DNA of 64,000 nt from Daedaleopsis sinensis. Its lineage: Eukaryota > Basidiomycota > Agaricomycetes > Polyporales > Polyporaceae. How positions within the stretch are numbered: position 1 is the first letter of the stretch; every line of letters starts with the position of its first letter. Position numbers and translations under genes: made by a program. Location of the stretch: positions 1,736,001-1,800,000 of the forward strand of contig CM066304.1 of NCBI GenBank assembly GCA_033807695.1, in the 5' to 3' direction. The notes under the pieces are model-generated. The model searched no databases. It was not told the DNA's origin and saw only the letters and a list, made by a program, of their open reading frames with translations. Below, in pieces: positions 42,519 to 53,493 of this stretch.

Positions 42519-43178
42519 CGCCCCCTCAAACGCGCGCAGCCCGAATAGTTCCTGTAGGTGAACGATCTTCGCGCGGCTGAGCGCTTTCGTGAATGCGTCG
42601 GCAGGCATGTCTTCGGTCCGCCTGTATCCTAGCACGACTTGGTCCTTCTCGATGGCTTCGCGAATGAAATGAAACCGTATGTCAATATGTTTGGACCGCG
42701 CATGGAATGTGTTGTTCTTGGCTAGTTCGATGGCGGATTTGTTGTCTGAATAGAGGCGTACTGCGTGATTGGCGACGTTCAAGTCGATGGCCTCCGACAG
42801 AAGCGCGCGAATCCAGATCGCCTCCTTGGTTGCGTGGGTGATCGCGATGTACTCCGCCTCAGTTGAGGATAGTGCGACGACGTTCTGCTTCTTTGCTGAC
42901 CAGGTGATCGCTCCTCCGTCCATGGTGAAGACGTATCCGCTTACTGAATGTCTTGATGAGTCGGAAGTACCCCAGTCGGCGTCGCTGTAGCCGACAAGTC
43001 CCTCGCGCGTTGCTCCGTATTCCAACCAGAGTTCGCGCGTCCCGATGAGGTAGCGTACAACGCGCTTGAGTGCCTCCCAATGGGCACGGCCCGGGTTGCT
43101 CATGAATTGCGAAAGGCGATGGACCGGGAAAGCGATATCGGGACGGGTGCCTTGCGCTAAGTACATGAGCGATCCCAC
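42513..43178 (-). CDS. Copia 2 pol, C-terminal part: end of RT and RNase H
   Basis: Continuation of the Copia 2 polyprotein after the TRIM insertion, 221 codons. SLMYLAQGTRPDIAF is the end of RT. RNase H follows with VGYSDADWGTSDSSRHSVSGY, SSTEAEYIAI, YSDNKSAIELAKN and ARSKHIDIRFHFIRE. The stop codon lies inside the 3' LTR, and the purine tract GAGGGGGCG overlaps the last codons. This part shows no stops. Confidence 0.85.
   Translation of the reverse strand: MGSLMYLAQGTRPDIAFPVHRLSQFMSNPGRAHWEALKRVVRYLIGTRELWLEYGATREGLVGYSDADWGTSDSSRHSVSGYVFTMDGGAITWSAKKQNVVALSSTEAEYIAITHATKEAIWIRALLSEAIDLNVANHAVRLYSDNKSAIELAKNNTFHARSKHIDIRFHFIREAIEKDQVVLGYRRTEDMPADAFTKALSRAKIVHLQELFGLRAFEGAC
42519..42527 (-). 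other. polypurine tract of Copia 2
   Basis: Minus-strand GAGGGGGCG directly before the 3' LTR. Confidence 0.75.
43174..43178. other. target-site duplication CCCAC of the TRIM-like element (left)
   Basis: CCCAC recurs at 44309-44313. Removing the element and one copy restores the Copia 2 frame (VPYREGVGSLMYLAQG). Confidence 0.85.
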
Positions 43179-43466
43179 TGTTACGTTTAGGCTATTAGAT
43201 TAGTGTAGTCGAGCTCGTACTAGACGGGCCCAGGCGCCCGCGATCGCTTAGTCAGTATTACTGTACAGTCTGAGTTTGAATAGTTGCCCCTAATTAGTCT
43301 ACGTACTTATACCGGGTAGCTTACGTTTGTATTCTCTACGCGATTGACCTCTCGTGCCCATACACTCCGTTTTCCCCCCCGGCGCTCTCCGAGGACAATC
43401 CGTCCCGCTCCCATCTCGCTTGCTCGCCCGCTCGCTCGCTTTCACACTCGTCTTGTAAACTCAACA
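43179..43466 (+). repeat. left LTR of the TRIM-like element
   Basis: 288 bp; differs from 44021-44308 by two transitions in the last third. Confidence 0.88.
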
Positions 43467-43489
43467 CAATCGCGTCTACCTCACTCGGA

Positions 43490-43690
43490 GGTCATCCGAG
43501 CACCCCGAACCGAACCGCGGCCCCTGATCGAAACCGCGCGCAGCCGACGAACCGAACCGTGGCCCCCGATTGAAACCACGCGAACCGAACCCCCCCCCGA
43601 ACCGAACCGCGGCCCCCGATTGAAACCGCGCGAACCCACGAACCGAACCGCGCCCCCCCGGATGACACCACGCGAACCGAACCAAACCCC
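43490..43690 (+). repeat. short tandem repeats inside the TRIM-like element
   Basis: Imperfect repeats built from CGAACCGAACCGCGGCCCC and GATTGAAACC units, three to four copies, in the interior of the TRIM-like element. Confidence 0.7.
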
Positions 43691-44020
43691 CTGGAACTGA
43701 GCCTGCCAGCTCCCTTCCGCGCTCGCCGTATCTGCCGCTGCTTGCACCGAGCAAACGTCAAGTTGTACATGAAGCTGAAGGGGTTGTTCGCACCGTACAT
43801 CGGTACTCCCCGCTTTGTCCCGTTGCCCTGTTCCGCTGCCCCGCACCGTTGCCCCGTAACCCCCCCTTTTTGACGCCGTATTTTTGATGAATTTTGTTTG
43901 ATATCTTCATTTCTTTTCCTTTACCTTACATTGTGTTCCTCATTGCACCGTTGCTTGATTATATCACTCGTCCTAATGTAGCGACCTGTTTGATTGTCTA
44001 GTACATCGCTCGAGGGGTCG

Positions 44021-44308
44021 TGTTACGTTTAGGCTATTAGATTAGTGTAGTCGAGCTCGTACTAGACGGGCCCAGGCGCCCGCGATCGCTTAGTCAGTAT
44101 TACTGTACAGTCTGAGTTTGAATAGTTGCCCCTAATTAGTCTACGTACTTATACCGGGTAGCTTACGTTTGTATTCTCTACGCGATTGACCTCTCGCGCC
44201 CATACACTCCGTTTTCCCCCCCGGCGCTCTCCGAGGACAATCCGTCCCGCTCCCGTCTCGCTTGCTCGCCCGCTCGCTCGCTTTCACACTCGTCTTGTAA
44301 ACTCAACA
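44021..44308 (+). repeat. right LTR of the TRIM-like element
   Basis: 288 bp copy of 43179-43466. Confidence 0.88.
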
Positions 44309-47300
44309 CCCACGCCTTCGCGGTAGGGGACCATGGCCATGTCCGCGATTTCGTCGGGTGTTGTAGGGGACTGTGACTTGTCTAAGCGGGCGCCGGGATC
44401 TAGTGGCGTCGCGACCGGTTTCGCATCTTCGAGGTTCAATCTTTTGATGATGGTATCGATGTGCGAGCGTTGCGCGAGTCGCAGAGTGGAGCGCTGCATG
44501 TCGCGCACCACTTCGATGCCGAGGATCCAGCCGACCTTTCCGATGTCGGTCATTTTGAAATGTGTCTTGATGCCTTCGCGGAATTGACTGATGTAATTGT
44601 CGGTGCCTGTGATGGCTAGATCGTCGACTGAGGTGGCGACGATGGACATGGAGGAAGTGTTGTCATGTCTGTAGAAGACGGCATGGTCGGCCTCGCATTT
44701 TGTCATGTCGAGTTTGTTCATTGCGGCGCAATACGTCTGGTACCAGCCTCGTCCGGCTTGGCGTAGTCCGTATAGCGTCTTCTTCAACTTGCAGACGAGA
44801 TGCTCTTCGCCTGGCTGGGCCGTGCCTGGTGGCTGTTCCATGTAGATCGTCTCTTCGAGTCTTCCGTTGAGGTAAGCGCTCTTGACATCCATTTGGATGA
44901 TGTCCCAGCCGTTCCTAGCGGCGATGGAGAAGATGGCTCGAACTGATCCGAGTCGCGCCACTGGAGCGAAAGTGTCGAAGTAGTCTTGGCCAGGTTTCTG
45001 CGCGTATCCTTTTGCGACCGCGCGTGCCTTGAACTTCTCGACTGAGCCTTCTGCGTCGCGTTTGATGCGAAAGACAAACTTGCAACCGATGACGTTCGCG
45101 CCGCGGGGTCTTTCGACTAGCTCGTAGGTGCCGTGATCGCGGAGGTTTTTCATTTCCGTCTGTATGGCGTCCTCCCATCTGGCCCAGTTCTTTGATGCTT
45201 GCGCTTGAGCGAGGGAGAGCGGTTCTTCGCCTGCTTCCATGGCGAGTGTTCGTATTTGGTCGTTCTCCGTTTGTACGTTCGAGTCGCCCTCTTGCTTCAT
45301 TTCGAGGGTGGCCACAGCTCCCATGATGTCGTCGGACAAGCAGGCGGTCGCCCCGATGATCGCGCCTGGGCCGGTTCCTCGTGGGTGTTTGACTCTGCCG
45401 TCTGCTGAGCCTAGCCCGTTTTGGATGTCGCGTAGTTTGGCTGAGGGCATCCTGACGCGCTGGCCTCTGCCGGTTGGTTCCTCTGGTGGCTGCGCTTCAA
45501 CGACGATGTGGTCAGTGGTGTTCTCCGAGTCGTCTGAGTCGGAGTCCTGAGCGTCGGATCCCGATGGAGTTGGTTGAGACGGAAGGTCCGGAGCCTGTGC
45601 CTCGGGATGTGCCTCGGTAAGTGGCTCGCTACGTTGATGATCGGGTTGTTCGCCAGGATTTCCATCGGGAATAGACGAGGAGTCGGTAGTCGCCCCCTCG
45701 CTCAGGACGTCCGGTGGCGGCGTTGCGGGCGTATCGTCTTCGAATACGAGGTTACGCTCAGCGGTGACGTTGCGCTTGTCCGGCCAGTACACGAGTACGC
45801 CGTCCTTGTGCTGCTTGCTGAAACCGACGAAGACGCCAGAGCGAGCGCGCGGGTCTAGTTTCCCGGGGCGCTTGATCCGTACCCACACCCGAGTTCCGAA
45901 GGCGCGCAACCCTTTGAGGTTCGGTGGCTTGCCAAAGCGCGCGAGGAATGGGGACTTCCCGTTCAGGGCTGAGTGACTTGTACGGTTGGTTGTCCATATT
46001 GCGTGGAGGTATGCGTACGGCCAGACGGATTTGGGGAGCGCGCTGTCTATGAGCATCGCGCGTGCCTTCGCGGCGATGTCGCGGTTCGCGCGTTCGGCCG
46101 ATCCGTTCTGCTCGGGGGTGTCATGGACGGAAGTAGTGAATCGCGTTCCGCGATCTTTGAGGTGTTGGCGGAGCGCGATGAACTCGCCCCCTCCGTCTGA
46201 ATGCAACCATTTGATCTGTTTGCCGTTCTGAGTTAGTAATTGTGCTTCGAGTTCACGATAGGCGTCCTCCGCGCCGCTCTTCCGCTTGTACGTGTAGCCT
46301 TCCTTCCACTTCGTCGCTTCGTCCGTATAGAGGGACGAGTGATGGCTCCCTCCCAAGGAAGTCCACCCCGGCTCCCAGCTATCGGCGTTGATGCGATCTC
46401 CGTACTCCTTCGCGGATCCATATTCGACGGCGCTTGCTCGCTCGGCGGTCTTCGGCACCGGCTTTCTTGTTATCTTGGCTTGGATGCAGATCGGGCACTG
46501 CACGTCGGTGCAGCGGTCGCGGAGTTCGATACCGTCGACGTAACCCTTGTCCACCATGTCGTGCGCGCTCTTGAGCGAGATGTGCCCCATGATGCGGTGG
46601 AACTCGATGTTCGACAGCGTGTCCTTTGCTGCGGAATCTCCGGCCGCCGCGAGTCCAATGAGTGCGCGGACGTTGGGTGTTACGACTTGGTAAAGTCCGT
46701 CGGTCTCCGCGATGCGCGCGATGGTGGATCCGGTCTTCCTATGCGTAATGTTGCAGACACCATTTTCGATCAATGTCGAATAGCCGGCTTCGTCCGCGCG
46801 CTTGATTGATATGAGCGCGAACGCGATTGTTGGAGCGTGTAGTACGTTCTTCAGTGTGGCGTCTGTGTTCGACCCCTCATTGGGCATTTCTATGGTGACG
46901 GTTCCTTCTCCGATGGCGAGGAATGTGTCTCCGTTGGCTGCGGTGATGGCGCGAGGAGGTTGGAGCGGTTTGTAAGTGGAGAATCGTTCCCGGTATGGGA
47001 ACATGTGGCGGGTCGCGCCGCTGTCGTAAACCTCGATGTAGTGACGAGCTGGCGAGCTGGCCGCGAGCGCAGTGAGGTTTTGCAGCGCGATGAGCGGATG
47101 CTCACCGTGCGCGTCCGCAGTGTTCGCCCTGGTAGACGCCAGCGCGATTAGCGAATGTTCACCGCGCGCGTCCGCTGTGTTCGCTCCGCCTCCCGATCCA
47201 GCGAATCCTCCGGTGTTTCCGCTTGTGCTTCCGGTGCCTCCTTCGCTTCCTCCGCCTCTGTTTCGCTGATTCTGGAACTTGGGATGTTGCCCCTCCATTC

Positions 47301-47938
47301 CGCCTCCCGGCCGCCAGCATTTTGCCTTTATGTGTCCGGTCCTGCCGCAGTTGTAGCAGGTGATCGAACCTGTCGCGAGCGCGTTGTCCGTCGAGCTCGT
47401 GTTTGCCATAGCGCGACGGTCGTATTCCTCGTTGAGCGTGAGGATGAGCACCTGTACGGAGACCGAGATGTTGGTAAGACGTGCGAGGTCCGCAAGGGAC
47501 TGTACGCGGCTATGGTACGAATCGGGAATGCCTCCAGTGATTATCGCCGTGAATTCCGCGTCCGCGATCCGTCCACCGAGCGCCGCGAGGTTCTCGCGCT
47601 CCTTTTGGAGGAGCGCTAGATGTGCACGCATATCTCCGCCTTCGGTGCATCATGCGTTCTGCATGCGCGTTCGTATAGCGTTTGCATACATTGTCGACTT
47701 GTTCTCGCACGTCTTTACGACGGAGTCCCAGAGTGCTGACGCGTTCGCGGCCTCCTTGACGTCCACGAACAAGTCTTCACTGAGAGTCTCATAGATCAGG
47801 GCGCGCGCGTCGGCTTCCTTGATCTCCCACGCGAAGAACTTGGTTTCTGCGCGTTCGAGAGTCTTTTCGTACTCCTCGTCGGTAAGGCTGCTGTATTGAT
47901 CCGTCGCGGGGGTCGTCCCAGGCGCGATGGTCGGCCGG
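44309..47938 (-). pseudogene. Copia 2 Gag-Pol, N-terminally truncated and interrupted by one stop
   Basis: From the deletion breakpoint at 47938 the Gag frame reads RPTIAPGTTPATDQ to RMQNA, then a TGA (47649-47651, probably from CGA), then continues unbroken to the TRIM insertion. Motifs: knuckle CYNCGRTGHIKAKC (CX2CX4HX4C), protease VYDSGATRHMF, HRIMGHI to CPICIQAK zinc domain, integrase with NADSWEP, LHSDGGGEF and ERANRD, RT with CKFVFRIKRDAEG, DVKSAYLNGRL and TSVDDLAI. One integrase position usually reading SDLWGP is ADSWEP, still with its Asp. About the first 80 Gag residues are missing. Not autonomous. Confidence 0.85.
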
Positions 47939-48028
47939 TAGAGTGCTGCGCGAGGTTTGACTCCGTGCGCCAACTGGCACCGGGCCCCGCGCGTTGTAAG
48001 CGCACTCTGTCAGACGTTAACCTCAACA
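47939..48028 (-). repeat. 90 bp remnant of the 5' LTR of Copia 2
   Basis: Matches 42429-42518 without visible mismatch. It is joined directly to gag, marking a deletion with at most a few bases of homology (TA) at the breakpoint. Confidence 0.85.
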
Positions 48029-48139
48029 CAGGATATGCAGATTCATTCACTCTCAGACGTGGACAACGAGCACATCAGCACCATCCTCACGACTCCTCTC
48101 CCAAACATCGAGTCCTGTCTACTGAGCGCTATACGGGCC

Positions 48140-49971
48140 CATCAGCAAAAAGGTAGTCAGAGAGACCATGTATGAAATTGTATGGTCTTGCGTATATTGC
48201 TCTATCTACTTCGCCGTCGACTTATGAACATGGTCATATATGATCAAGTTCATAGTGTGTGATCAGACTCGAAGGGCGGGGTGATCAGGTTATATCAGGT
48301 CAGATCATGTGCGTAAGGCGAAGTGATCAGGTACGTTCTATTCACGCTGAGAGGGTGATCTGACACTGTCATTCTAGACAGCCCAGAAGCCCTGGAGTGT
48401 TCTGACCTGGCGAATAACTAATACCCGGAGGCAACCGCCGCGTAATAGATATAAATCCATATATTCCGAATAAAACGAGATAATACACAGTATCGTATGC
48501 AAGCGAAGCGTGAGATGGATAGGAGCCTGGCGAAACCGTAGCACGAATGCGGGGACAGTGATAGATACCAGTGCGAGTGCGCTTACACCATTCGTGCATG
48601 CAGACGCGAAACTCGGTGATAAAGAAGTTGAATGGTATGAGAGTCTGCATCGTGCCAGTGTGAGTGCAAATGCGGGTGCTCGTGCTCGTGCTCGTGCTCA
48701 CGGGTGCTCGAGATGACTCACAGGCAAATGGGTGTATGAATGCGAACCGTCGGTGAGTGTGACTCAGATCGCGAATGGGCAGTTGTGGGTGCGTGACGGT
48801 CGCAGGTGTAGAGTGCTAGAAGAATGCGTGTGGGTGTTAGCAATGGCGGATGGAGAGTAATAGCGTTACACACCTCTATGAATGAATGTGTGGGCAAGAC
48901 ACCCGGATATTCATAACGTCAGCACAGGGCTGTGGATGTGAGCAGCACAGTAGTATCAAACTTACACGTAAGTGTAGGTAACACTTTCGAATCGCATAAC
49001 CTGTATAGAGGCGCTATATCAGACGCATATAGTCAGATATTAGTGCATATACGCGTACGTGCATAGGTGGTGATCGGTGTGAATGTATTTGAGGGGGAGA
49101 GGCCGCGATGCTTGCGTCGAGTCTGAGGGCACCATGCGGGGAGTTTGGGGGCGCATACACGCCTATTGCTGGCAGTGGTATGGCATTGTGAGGATGAGGA
49201 GATTAAACGACTTACCTGAAGAGGTAAGGGTTGCTCCTGTGCACAATCGAGCTGCTAGTGAGTAGGGGTTTGTTGAGTTAGTCGGGGAAGATACTGAGTG
49301 TGTGTGTTCAACGCGGAGGGATGTCCTAGTTGTGAACGTGGTATAAGGGCAAGTCATGAGAGGGAGTCGACGGGGGCGGGTTCGCCTTTTGTACTCCCAC
49401 AAATCGATGGAATGACATTGACAGTCACGGTGGAATATGACGCGCATGGACGCGTCATTCATGATCAAGCGCCAGTTTCCCTTTATGGCCGAGCGCTGAG
49501 CGCTGAGCGTCTACTAGGGGCACACGAACTTGAACACACCGCAGCCTTTCATCTGGAAGACACTGTAATTTTGAAGAGCCAGACGCAGGGGCAGAGCACG
49601 AGAAGCACGCGGGGTGGGAGACCGTGGGAGGAGCGAGCCCGGGAGGAGCGGCTAAACACAGTGGAGCTCTCGATGCGGTGCAAGCACTGGAGGAGGAGGA
49701 TCAGTAACTTGTACTATGCAGCTAGGCCCGATATACTGTATTGGCATGTTCCTAACAGAAACGACCGTGTTCTGTCATGCTATATCTGAGGCGCACTAAC
49801 GCGAGATCTGGGTCAGACCACGTCAGACTGAGCCCGGTCAACTTGATCATGCTTATCTGACCAGATGGATGCCTGACTGGACCTCCATCTGGCCAGATAA
49901 ACACGACCATACATGATCACCTTCATCGGGCGCTATCAGGCCTGACCGGCATGTGAACCTTTTGCTGATGG
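48140..49971. mobile_element. 1.8 kb non-autonomous TIR DNA transposon
   Basis: Ends are inverted copies of about 15 bp (CATCAGCAAAAAGG left, CCTTTTGCTGATG right). Both subterminal regions are rich in TGATCA/GATCAG and CTGACC-type motifs on both strands, as transposase-binding sites of such elements often are. No transposase ORF is visible. A short GTGCTC repeat lies near 48676-48710. The limits given are those that restore the F-box frame exactly. No clean target duplication was found (GGGCC/GGACC is the nearest), so the superfamily is not assigned. Confidence 0.6.
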
Positions 49972-50324
49972 GACCAACCTCGGTCTATCCATCTATTCTC
50001 TGGACAGTGCCCTCGCCTATGGGAACTTCATCTAGAGAACGTCCACTTCCTACCTTCCAACCCCATCCCCTCCCTGACTCATCTCTCCATTTCGCATGAA
50101 AACTGGAGGGGATACATGCTCAAGCGAGACACGACCACCGCCTTGCTCGCTCTCTTGGCCAGTAGCCCACTTTTGCGAGAGTTGAGGCTCGCGCACTTCA
50201 TCCACGCGAAGCTCCCGCTGGAACCAGATCACGCCGAATGGTCCGGATCCCGCATCCGATTGGATTGCCTGGAAAGGCTCGACCTCGACGAATCACCCCC
50301 GTCCTCTCGACGTAGTCGAGCCAG
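49972..50324 (+). CDS. F-box copy B, third coding piece (leucine-rich region)
   Basis: Frame reading DQPRSIHLFSGQCPRLWELH, LPSNPIPSLTHLSISHENW, ALLASSPLLRELRLAHFIHA and CLERLDLDESP: leucine-rich-repeat-like strands typical of F-box proteins. It ends at SRA within the hAT-like target duplication. Confidence 0.7.
50317..50324. other. 8 bp target-site duplication CGAGCCAG (left)
   Basis: Identical 8 bp at 52654-52661. Eight bases is the length made by hAT transposases. Confidence 0.85.
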
Positions 50325-52653
50325 AGGGATAATTCTATTTCGAAACCCGGGGTATGTGAAGTAACCCGGGTTGCAAGCAAAATAAGACTTATCTTGATAT
50401 AAAGGGTTCCTCCGCCCGGCCGGTCAGCGGGCGTCACCCGGGACACGAGCGCCCAAGAGGCGCCGCGCTTGAGCATTTGTTCTCCTCAGGCTCGAGCTCC
50501 GATCCTCCTCCCCTCCCAACAACGCCCTCGACGCCCCAAAATACGCCCGAATAATCGTTTATACCATCTAGAGCACTCAGGACAGTGTCGAAATTGAGTG
50601 TTGAGTTCTGGGTACGCAACAAAATGGTACTTCCAGCTTCACATACTTACTGCAATGCTATGCCAATTGATCATTAGCCAACCTCCCGTTCATATTTTTG
50701 TTCGGAAGGTTTAGGTAGCACAGTAACAAAGTTCTACATCTCGACTCATAAAAGACTGTTGAGCCTCGGGAAGTTTGGTAACAGAGTCCATATGATCTGA
50801 TATTACTTAGTACTAAGTATGTATACTAGATTTTGCCCCTTCGGGCACATCGGAGTCGGACTCAGAGATAAGTAGTACTCGACTCTCTCGGGGAGGTAGT
50901 ATTCCATGAGGACACTGTGGACCAAGATATGTGAAGTACCAGCTTTTAAGGTGCTAGTTGATGTAGCATGAGCCTTGTACGCACCGGCACAGTACGTGAC
51001 TAGTACTTACTTACTCTCAGTGAAGTAGCTAGTACTTCAAGTCTAAGCTTCATGCATCAGGAAAAAAGGAAATCCACGTAGCCGCCAGCGGTGGCTATGT
51101 AGCGGCCGTAGCTGGAGTAGCCGCGCGCACAACCTCTGTAGTTCCACGTAGTTAGCTGTAGCACCAGGAAATTATAAACATTGTACCTGTGCTAAAACGT
51201 ACATCTATAAGCCACAAATTCATGTTAGAACACCTCCTTGAACTTACAATCATACCAGACAGTAGTTAGAGGTGTTTTCGTGAGCTTGAGAAAAGCGTGG
51301 GAACTGTACAGTCATCAACCGGAGCCAGCGCTCAATGCCAGCTCATCGTCTCGCGAAGTCCGTTCATCCTCTCCTCCCTCCTTACACCCATGTCTAGCTG
51401 CCCCTCTCGACTCTGTGCTCTCGTCACCCTCTCTGCATACTGTGAGGACTGCTAACTGGCTGCACTGTGGACTCTCTCTGCTGCTGTGAACTTAAAGCTT
51501 GCCCCGGGCCTCTTGCACTGGCACCTCTTGCTTGCGACTACTCTGTGGCCTTTGATTCTCTCCGCTGGGCTCATTAAGGTATGTCCATCTCCCTGCTGAC
51601 TATGTGTGCTGTCTGCTGGCCTAGCAAGTGGCCGATGTAGCTGCAAGCCAGGGATCTGGAGAGTTGGATGATTCATGGGCCTACTCGATTGTCGACTAGG
51701 CCCGGTTGTCATCCATGATCTCCTATCCCTCGTTTGCATCTCCCGGTGACATCTCCCAATTCCCCACCACTGTTGCTTATCCAGCATCCGGTGATGAACT
51801 GTATGTAATGGTATTTGGTGCTCACGTGTATCCTGAATGTGTGATACTGTGTAGTATGCAGATGTGTTGTCCTGTACTCGAGTACTTGTCTATAGCCTGT
51901 TGTTCAATATATATGATCATCCGTTATCTCCTTATGACTCTTTTGTGCTCCCGTGTATAGTAGCATGGAAGTAATGACCGGTAAGCAAGCTGAGACCAGC
52001 TAACTACAGCCACTACACGCCAACTACAGAGCACTACATAGATGTGGGTGAGCGCTACGGCAACTACTAAAATGGGGACTTGTCTAAAGAACTACCATAA
52101 CTACGTGGACTACTGAGTACTACTTAGTCATGCCCTTTTTTCCTGATGTGTTGCGGCATCGGATGAAGCCTAAGTTGGCCACGCACAGTGATAGTATTAT
52201 ACAGTTCATTTGCTAGTCCCAGCCTTAGGTGGTCTATATCGAGCGGGTTCAACTCGAAAAGGCTTCTCGCACAAGTCCGATTCCGAGATCATGCCACTAG
52301 CAGCGCCGGTAAGGTGGGCGCCGGAGCCTGGACACCGGTGGGCCACTGGTGGCAGTCTCGAGTAGTACAATACTCATGAACTAGTAGGGAGTATAGGTAT
52401 CATAGTCCTTGACTCGTATGAGGCTACATAGTGAGGACCACTCCCGTATATGTATGTCTATAGCATTGATATTGGCATGAAAGAATTGCGCGGCGGCCGT
52501 GGCAGACGCTAACGTGTTGTCTCCTTTTGGTAGCTTAGACGCCTGTGTACCGGGCGGGAGCACCCGAGCCGGCCAGTCGGCCGGGTGGAAACCCGGCTCT
52601 CAAATAGAAGGGGGGTTGCATTTCGATACCCGGGGTTTCAAAATAGAATTATC
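50325..52653. mobile_element. 2.3 kb non-autonomous hAT-like DNA transposon
   Basis: 2329 bp with inverted ends of about 28 bp: left GATAATTCTATTTCGAAACC from 50328 on, right end the complement of GATAATTCTATTTTGAAACC, two mismatches in the stretch. The left end has three extra bases. An exact 8 bp target duplication flanks it. GC-rich CCGGCCGG/CCGGGT blocks are found near both ends. No transposase is encoded; the interior is AT-richer with AGTACTTAGTA-type short repeats near 50800-51030 and 52000-52120. It interrupts F-box copy B. Confidence 0.75.
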
Positions 52654-52661
52654 CGAGCCAG

Positions 52662-53493
52662 GGTCTTGCACGACTTCCTTTCGCTGCTTCTCCGTCACCT
52701 TTCCATCCCCAACACATGCTTCGTTCGGATCGGCCGACTTTACGCCTCAGAGCTCATGCCCGCCGTCGAAGCCATCACCTCGACCCAAAGTATGCAGCAG
52801 GCCTCACATATGCTGATCACCTCCGCTCGTCAGTGGCCCCATTCCAGTACATGCTCCGTCGTTGCGGCCAGACCAGAGGCATTGCAATACACATGTCTCG
52901 ACGTCGCTATCACGCACCGTGATCATCGATGGTCCCAGGTCATGCAAGAGCTGCCTTGGTCGCATCTGCAACGAACGCTCGTGCAGGTCTCCCTGTTTGC
53001 TGGCGTACGCGAGCTATACCTCGTCACCGGCTCAGGAACTGCGTGGTGGTCCGGGCTGCGGACAGACTCGATTTTCTCGGGTTTCCCTGCGCTTGAAGTG
53101 CTCGTCGTCGATCTGAAGGCCCCCGCCCGACCGCAGCACGTGCTGAAGGATCTAGAGACGGAACCCGTTCGATCTACCGTACACTGCCCCTCACTCGCCA
53201 TGCTAGTGGTCTCTTGTCGCTCGAACAGAGATGTCGACTTCATGCGACGCTTGGCGAGGTCGCGAACGAAGGCATGCCATCCTCTCTCCTGTCTGATGCT
53301 TGATATCTCGCAGAAGTCTGTGCAGGAGATGCGGCAATATGACGAGCAAGGTGAACTCCGCCGGATCCTTGTCGAATCAGAAGCTCGACTGCTCCGGTGC
53401 CAACGGAAGGTGAAGGAAATGATTCCTTCTTCCAAATGGTTGGACTATACGGCACTACCATACAGCATTGACGCAGTGATTGGCTCGGATTAG
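52662..53493 (+). CDS. F-box copy B, C-terminal piece
   Basis: Open frame from the hAT-like target site (RVLHDFLSLLLRHLSIPNT) to the TAG at 53491-53493, 276 residues. It is clearly related to the C-terminal part of copy A (for example QASHMLI, LVTGSGTAWWS versus LIAGLDTVWWS, PLSCLMLDIS versus PLSCLLLDIA, RQYDEQGELRRILVE versus WQYDAHGKLVRTLVE). No stops or frameshifts. Confidence 0.75.

Larger units (their letters stand above)
43179..44308 (+). mobile_element. TRIM-like miniature LTR element, 1130 bp
   Basis: Two 288 bp LTRs (TGTTACG...CTCAACA, two mismatches) flank only 554 bp of interior. The 5 bp target duplication is exact. The interior has no coding sequence of its own; a purine-rich GAGGGG lies just before the right LTR, suggesting plus orientation. 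No clear TGG primer-binding site was seen. Nested inside Copia 2. Confidence 0.85.
42034..48028 (-). mobile_element. degenerate Ty1/Copia element (Copia 2) inserted in F-box copy B
   Basis: Minus-strand Copia element with a complete 3' LTR (42034-42518), a purine tract, pol, most of gag, and only 90 bp of its 5' LTR (47939-48028). The deletion removed most of the 5' LTR, the primer-binding site and the Gag N-terminus. A TRIM-like element is inserted between RT and RNase H. Target duplication CAGGA is exact. Confidence 0.88.
41350..53493 (+). pseudogene. F-box protein gene (copy B) split into four pieces by three transposon insertions
   Basis: Typical basidiomycete F-box protein: MNTLSPIHQLPPEVLSTVFSLVP (from 41657) is the F-box, which would bind Skp1 of an SCF ubiquitin ligase, followed by leucine-rich-repeat-like segments. 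A likely upstream exon starts at 41350 and joins at an acceptor near 41603. The coding pieces are 41657-42033, 48034-48139, 49972-50324 and 52662-53493. Their lengths sum to 1668 bases, exactly 556 codons, and the frame is continuous across all three junctions. Insertions are Copia 2 (target duplication CAGGA), a TIR element, and a hAT-like element (target duplication CGAGCCAG). Apart from the insertions I see no damage, so loss of function was caused by transposition and is recent relative to copy A. C-terminus: ALPYSIDAVIGSD. Confidence 0.82.

Noticed and set aside
49298..49789. 163-codon plus-strand ORF in the TIR element as a transposase
   Set aside because: No DDE-like pattern, no BED or other transposase motif, and low-complexity composition.
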